Assembly: GCF_002368415.1 (NCBI RefSeq)
Contig: NZ_AP018290.1
Location: forward strand, 9,353,717-9,417,716
Reading direction: 5' to 3'
DNA length: 64,000 nt
From: Calothrix sp. NIES-4105
GTDB taxonomy: Bacteria > Cyanobacteriota > Cyanobacteriia > Cyanobacteriales > Nostocaceae
The stretch's first letter is position 1. Each line of letters begins with the position of its first letter. The translations under genes and the position numbers were made by a program. This document shows positions 61,267 to 64,000 of the stretch, one piece after another. The notes beneath the pieces are model-generated. The model was not told where the DNA came from, did not search any database, and saw only the letters and a program-made list of their open reading frames with translations.

Positions 61267-63237
61267 CTATGTCGGTGATTGGTTGAATACCCATTTTAAC
61301 CATTGTCCGAAGGATGTAACTGGATTTAAACGATGTACTCCAGGCGCCCGCGCCGCAGCTAATGAATCTACTGATACCAAACATGCGTACTGTAAGCCGA
61401 GAAAACTATCAACAGCAGCGTATGGACCACCAAGAGTAATGGCGCCAGCAGCATACATATGAGCTTTGTTGTTCTGCATCTCTACTAGTTCAAAATTATT
61501 CGATACTGATAGTCTTCCTAAATTATTTAGCGGCAAGTTGTAATGGTTTACTAAATCTTCGAGTAAAGGATTTGCTTCAACTTTTGCATCGAGTCCAGTT
61601 GCATCTACAATAAAGTCGGCATCGAGGGTCATTTGCCCAAAGCCTTGTTCTTCTATATAAGTAATTGTCCGTCCTTTTGAGTCGCGCTCAACTTTACTGA
61701 CTTTACCAAACTGGATATTGTACCAACCTTCCCGTAACCCTGTTTCAGTGATACGTTGCCAGTCCGAACGGTCGGCTGTTGTTGTACCACCCCAGTCAGT
61801 TAATAAAGCTTTGCGTTCCGAAGGACTGGCTTTTTCAAGCATGACGCGAAGTTCTCCACCCCAACAAGCTTTAGGCCAGTTGAAGGGTTGAAATTCATAG
61901 TGATTTTTAACTAAACGCTGGGCTTTTTGAAATTTATTGCCTTGTGGTTTCGGCGAACGCATTAAATGTAATACTGTTATATTCTTATTTTTATTGCGGG
62001 CTTCATAAAGTCGCTGTACAACGCGCGAAGCTACAATACCGCGTCCGCGAATCAAAACCTTACCACCAAAACGTTCGAGTTGTTCGTAAACGTGGTTGTG
62101 TTCTTCGTAAGCATTTACAACCGATTTAAAATCTTGATATTTTTCTCGATATGCTTGCAGGTCTGGTAGAAACTGGATAGCTGGATACCCTGTTGCTAGA
62201 TGCAGGTGTCGTGTCACCATAAACGCATGATTCCCTGGCGCCCGCGAATAAGCAATACAATATCTGCCATCATCGGTTTTACGGATACCTCTAACTCTTC
62301 CGTAGCGATATATCTTATCCCAGCCGATACGTCTAGCTTCGCGGTCGATTGAATCAAATACATTTCCCGCACGGGGTGTATAAGTTTCAGCAAAAGTCGG
62401 TTCGGCAAATACTTGCCACAAATATTTAATTGCTTGATTGAATTTGCCTTTTATTGCATCTCGCCAAGCTTCACGCAACGCATAGCTAGGATATCCCCAA
62501 ATATTATCAGGGCACGAATCAGAATTTGAGCGCAAACGTTCGTATAAAGGAATCTGCGAATTGAGGCAAAGACGTTTGTAGCGAGCGTAAGGTTCTTTCT
62601 CTAAACCCAAAGCAACAATTTTCTCAGTTTTAACACCAGAAATTCGCAGTAAATCAGCCCAAATAAAACTGCCTAAACCGGCGCCAGCGGTCAGAAAATC
62701 AAACTCTTCTACAGGCAAACCAGTTGCGTGCAGCGCTTGCACAGGTATATTTTGCTGATTAAATAAAGGAGGAGGAAAACTGCTGCCAAGCGGCGTTGCT
62801 TGTGGAGTATTGCGCCAGTTTGGGTCAGGTAAATTTGTATTCGGGTTAAATAAAATTGAAGAACCACCAGTAAGCGGCTGTGGAATTGGTGCAGCAGCAA
62901 AAGCTACAAATGTAAGAGTTATAATGTACGGGCCAATTTGTAACGTATCACCACTTCTAATCACGCTTCGTGTTTGACGCTGACCATTGACAAATATGCC
63001 ATTAACACTAACTTGGTCGGTAATGACAAGCTCGTTTTGCTGCCATTCCAATAACGCATGGAATCTAGAAATCTCATCACTATTAAGTATCATCCGCGCG
63101 ACACGCTGCCCATTATGTTCAACAGGCATCCGCGCGAATTCTCGACCAAAAGCAATTGGCGCAGTTAAAGTCGGTTCACGCCGTTCCCCACTTACCGGGT
63201 CATCCCAACTTAGTTGTATCTGTTGGTTATTGGTCAT
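61267..63237 (-). CDS. FHA domain fused to an FAD-dependent oxidoreductase
   Basis: 656 residues. N-terminal FHA domain, about 25-110: FGREFARMP, ISRFHALLEW and SVNGIFVNGQ with the phosphothreonine-binding Arg, Ser and Asn. A proline-rich linker follows, then from about 180 a flavoprotein: FLTAGAGLGSFIWADLL, then GKVLIRGRGIVASRVVQRL and VDATGLDAKV typical of FAD/NAD(P) oxidoreductases. The FHA part suggests docking to a phosphorylated partner. It follows the FHA/zinc-ribbon gene on the same strand. Confidence 0.88.
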   Translation of the reverse strand: MTNNQQIQLSWDDPVSGERREPTLTAPIAFGREFARMPVEHNGQRVARMILNSDEISRFHALLEWQQNELVITDQVSVNGIFVNGQRQTRSVIRSGDTLQIGPYIITLTFVAFAAAPIPQPLTGGSSILFNPNTNLPDPNWRNTPQATPLGSSFPPPLFNQQNIPVQALHATGLPVEEFDFLTAGAGLGSFIWADLLRISGVKTEKIVALGLEKEPYARYKRLCLNSQIPLYERLRSNSDSCPDNIWGYPSYALREAWRDAIKGKFNQAIKYLWQVFAEPTFAETYTPRAGNVFDSIDREARRIGWDKIYRYGRVRGIRKTDDGRYCIAYSRAPGNHAFMVTRHLHLATGYPAIQFLPDLQAYREKYQDFKSVVNAYEEHNHVYEQLERFGGKVLIRGRGIVASRVVQRLYEARNKNKNITVLHLMRSPKPQGNKFQKAQRLVKNHYEFQPFNWPKACWGGELRVMLEKASPSERKALLTDWGGTTTADRSDWQRITETGLREGWYNIQFGKVSKVERDSKGRTITYIEEQGFGQMTLDADFIVDATGLDAKVEANPLLEDLVNHYNLPLNNLGRLSVSNNFELVEMQNNKAHMYAAGAITLGGPYAAVDSFLGLQYACLVSVDSLAAARAPGVHRLNPVTSFGQWLKWVFNQSPT

Positions 63238-63332
63238 TGTTTAATATTTAATAATTAATTGTTTAAATGAATGATTCTAGAGTATAAGTTGAAAGCAAGT
63301 TCGCGTCTGCATACAATTCATAATAAGTGACA

Positions 63333-63887
63333 TTATTGATTTTTCGGCTCTACCAGAACACTAGCGGCAGCAGCAAGCGAAGTACCGCACCATCGACACC
63401 CAATATGTAGATAATCAGTTGAAGAAACTTTATGGCATCTGGGACACTCCAACCCGTAAGTCGCTTGTTGCTGATTACCCAGCGGTTTGGTAGGCGCCTT
63501 TACAGGTATATTGATAGGAGGACCAGACAAAACAGTTGGTGGAACATTGCTAGGGTCAGAGGAAAATATAGCTATAACTTTTAGTTGAGCTTGTCCAAGA
63601 AAAATAACGCTACCCTGTTGAAGAGCTTGTTCTCCCTGAGTCAGTTGTTTGCCATTGACCAAAGGAGGATTAGAAGAGCGCAAATTACGAATCAAGAACT
63701 GCCCTAAATTAAAAAATATTTCAACGTGTAAACCAGATACCGTAGGGTCAGAAAGAACAATATCGCAACGAAGCGGATCGCGACCAATGCGAACAGTGCC
63801 AGGATTCTTAGTTTGCTGTTGCTGCTCGTAAATTGTCTGAGTTTTCTCTCGACCTGCATCGTACCACTGTAAAGTTAATGCGCTCAT
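63333..63887 (-). CDS. FHA domain protein with C-terminal zinc ribbon
   Basis: 184 residues. FHA fold at about 28-110 (VRIGRDPLRCDIVLSDPTVSG, HVEIFF, PPLVNGKQL), a Pro-rich linker, and a four-Cys ribbon near the end (LECPRCHKV and IGCRWCGTS). ATG 63887. It reads into the FHA-flavoprotein gene after 95 bp, so both likely share a transcript and read a common kinase signal. Confidence 0.88.
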   Translation of the reverse strand: MSALTLQWYDAGREKTQTIYEQQQQTKNPGTVRIGRDPLRCDIVLSDPTVSGLHVEIFFNLGQFLIRNLRSSNPPLVNGKQLTQGEQALQQGSVIFLGQAQLKVIAIFSSDPSNVPPTVLSGPPINIPVKAPTKPLGNQQQATYGLECPRCHKVSSTDYLHIGCRWCGTSLAAAASVLVEPKNQ

Positions 63888-63972
63888 TGTAAATTGCCCT
63901 GGAACTCCTCTTAATTTTTACTTCAAATTTTAATTGCATAATTCCGTTAAGGAAAGGCAAATAGGCGCCTTT

Positions 63973-64000
63973 TGTACGGGCGGGTTAACCTATACCCTAG
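63973..64000. repeat. TGTACGGGCGGGTTAAC repeat, cut by window end
   Basis: Same left part as the element at 27376-27434; the right arm lies beyond the window. Confidence 0.6.

Overview
The window reads as chromosome from a filamentous, heterocyst-forming cyanobacterium (Nostocales; Calothrix/Nostoc-like). The support is a hetF gene preceded by a tandem array of NsiR1-type small-RNA units, plus a cyanobacterial PII (glnB), Ycf66, a thylakoid photosystem I accumulation factor, a 4-Cys Ser/Thr kinase, MurT/GatD, and dispersed cyanobacterial repeats (heptamer STRR, AGAC/GTCT palindromes, MITE-like elements). The usual cyanobacterial palindrome GCGATCGC was not noticed. GGCGCC takes its place, at about 100 copies by hand count. 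Genus and strain cannot be fixed from sequence alone, and no rRNA, tRNA or CRISPR array was recognised.

Layout. 1-5.5 kb: a truncated P-loop ATPase gene followed by a STAND/NACHT-TPR gene that appears split by a one-base deletion. 5.5-7.2 kb: orphan antitoxin-like small genes on the minus strand among hairpins. 7.5-17.9 kb: housekeeping genes (phosphohexomutase, rdgB, glnB, thiD), a DUF4258/YgiT toxin-antitoxin pair, a PAS histidine kinase, a subtilase and a thioredoxin-like protein. 18.18-19.31 kb: seven NsiR1-like units on the minus strand, each with a TCCGGA-type box exactly 18 nt from the conserved RNA start. 19.47-22.0 kb: hetF. 22-35 kb: SanA-like, Spy-like, GatD and MurT (with an opposing gene between them), PSI accumulation factor, DUF6334, Ser/Thr kinase, gnd, ycf66, a PD-(D/E)XK-like protein. 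35.5-39 kb: a membrane-inserted alpha/beta hydrolase and a cation/proton antiporter.

39-53.6 kb is an accessory strip. It holds an antitoxin-like gene followed by only the tail of an HNH nuclease, a four-gene Zorya-like operon (small ORF, ZorA-, ZorB- and ZorC/EH_signature-like) with no recognisable ZorD or ZorE, an antitoxin beside a dead PIN toxin, intact relBE- and vapBC-like pairs, a decayed copy of one relBE locus, and a retropepsin-like gene cut off at the stop codon of a RelE-type toxin. ileS lies inside this strip.

53.7-64 kb: type 2 NADH dehydrogenase, a repetitive coiled-coil protein with a partner gene, a secreted Q-rich protein, a histidine kinase with an upstream FIST sensor, and an operon of an FHA/zinc-ribbon protein and an FHA-flavoprotein fusion. 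The fusion gene has the degraded 3' tail of a lost paralogue directly downstream.

The most interesting pieces are the NsiR1/hetF locus, the Zorya-like operon lacking its usual nuclease, the left-edge STAND pair, and several breakpoints showing decay of toxin-antitoxin and nuclease genes.
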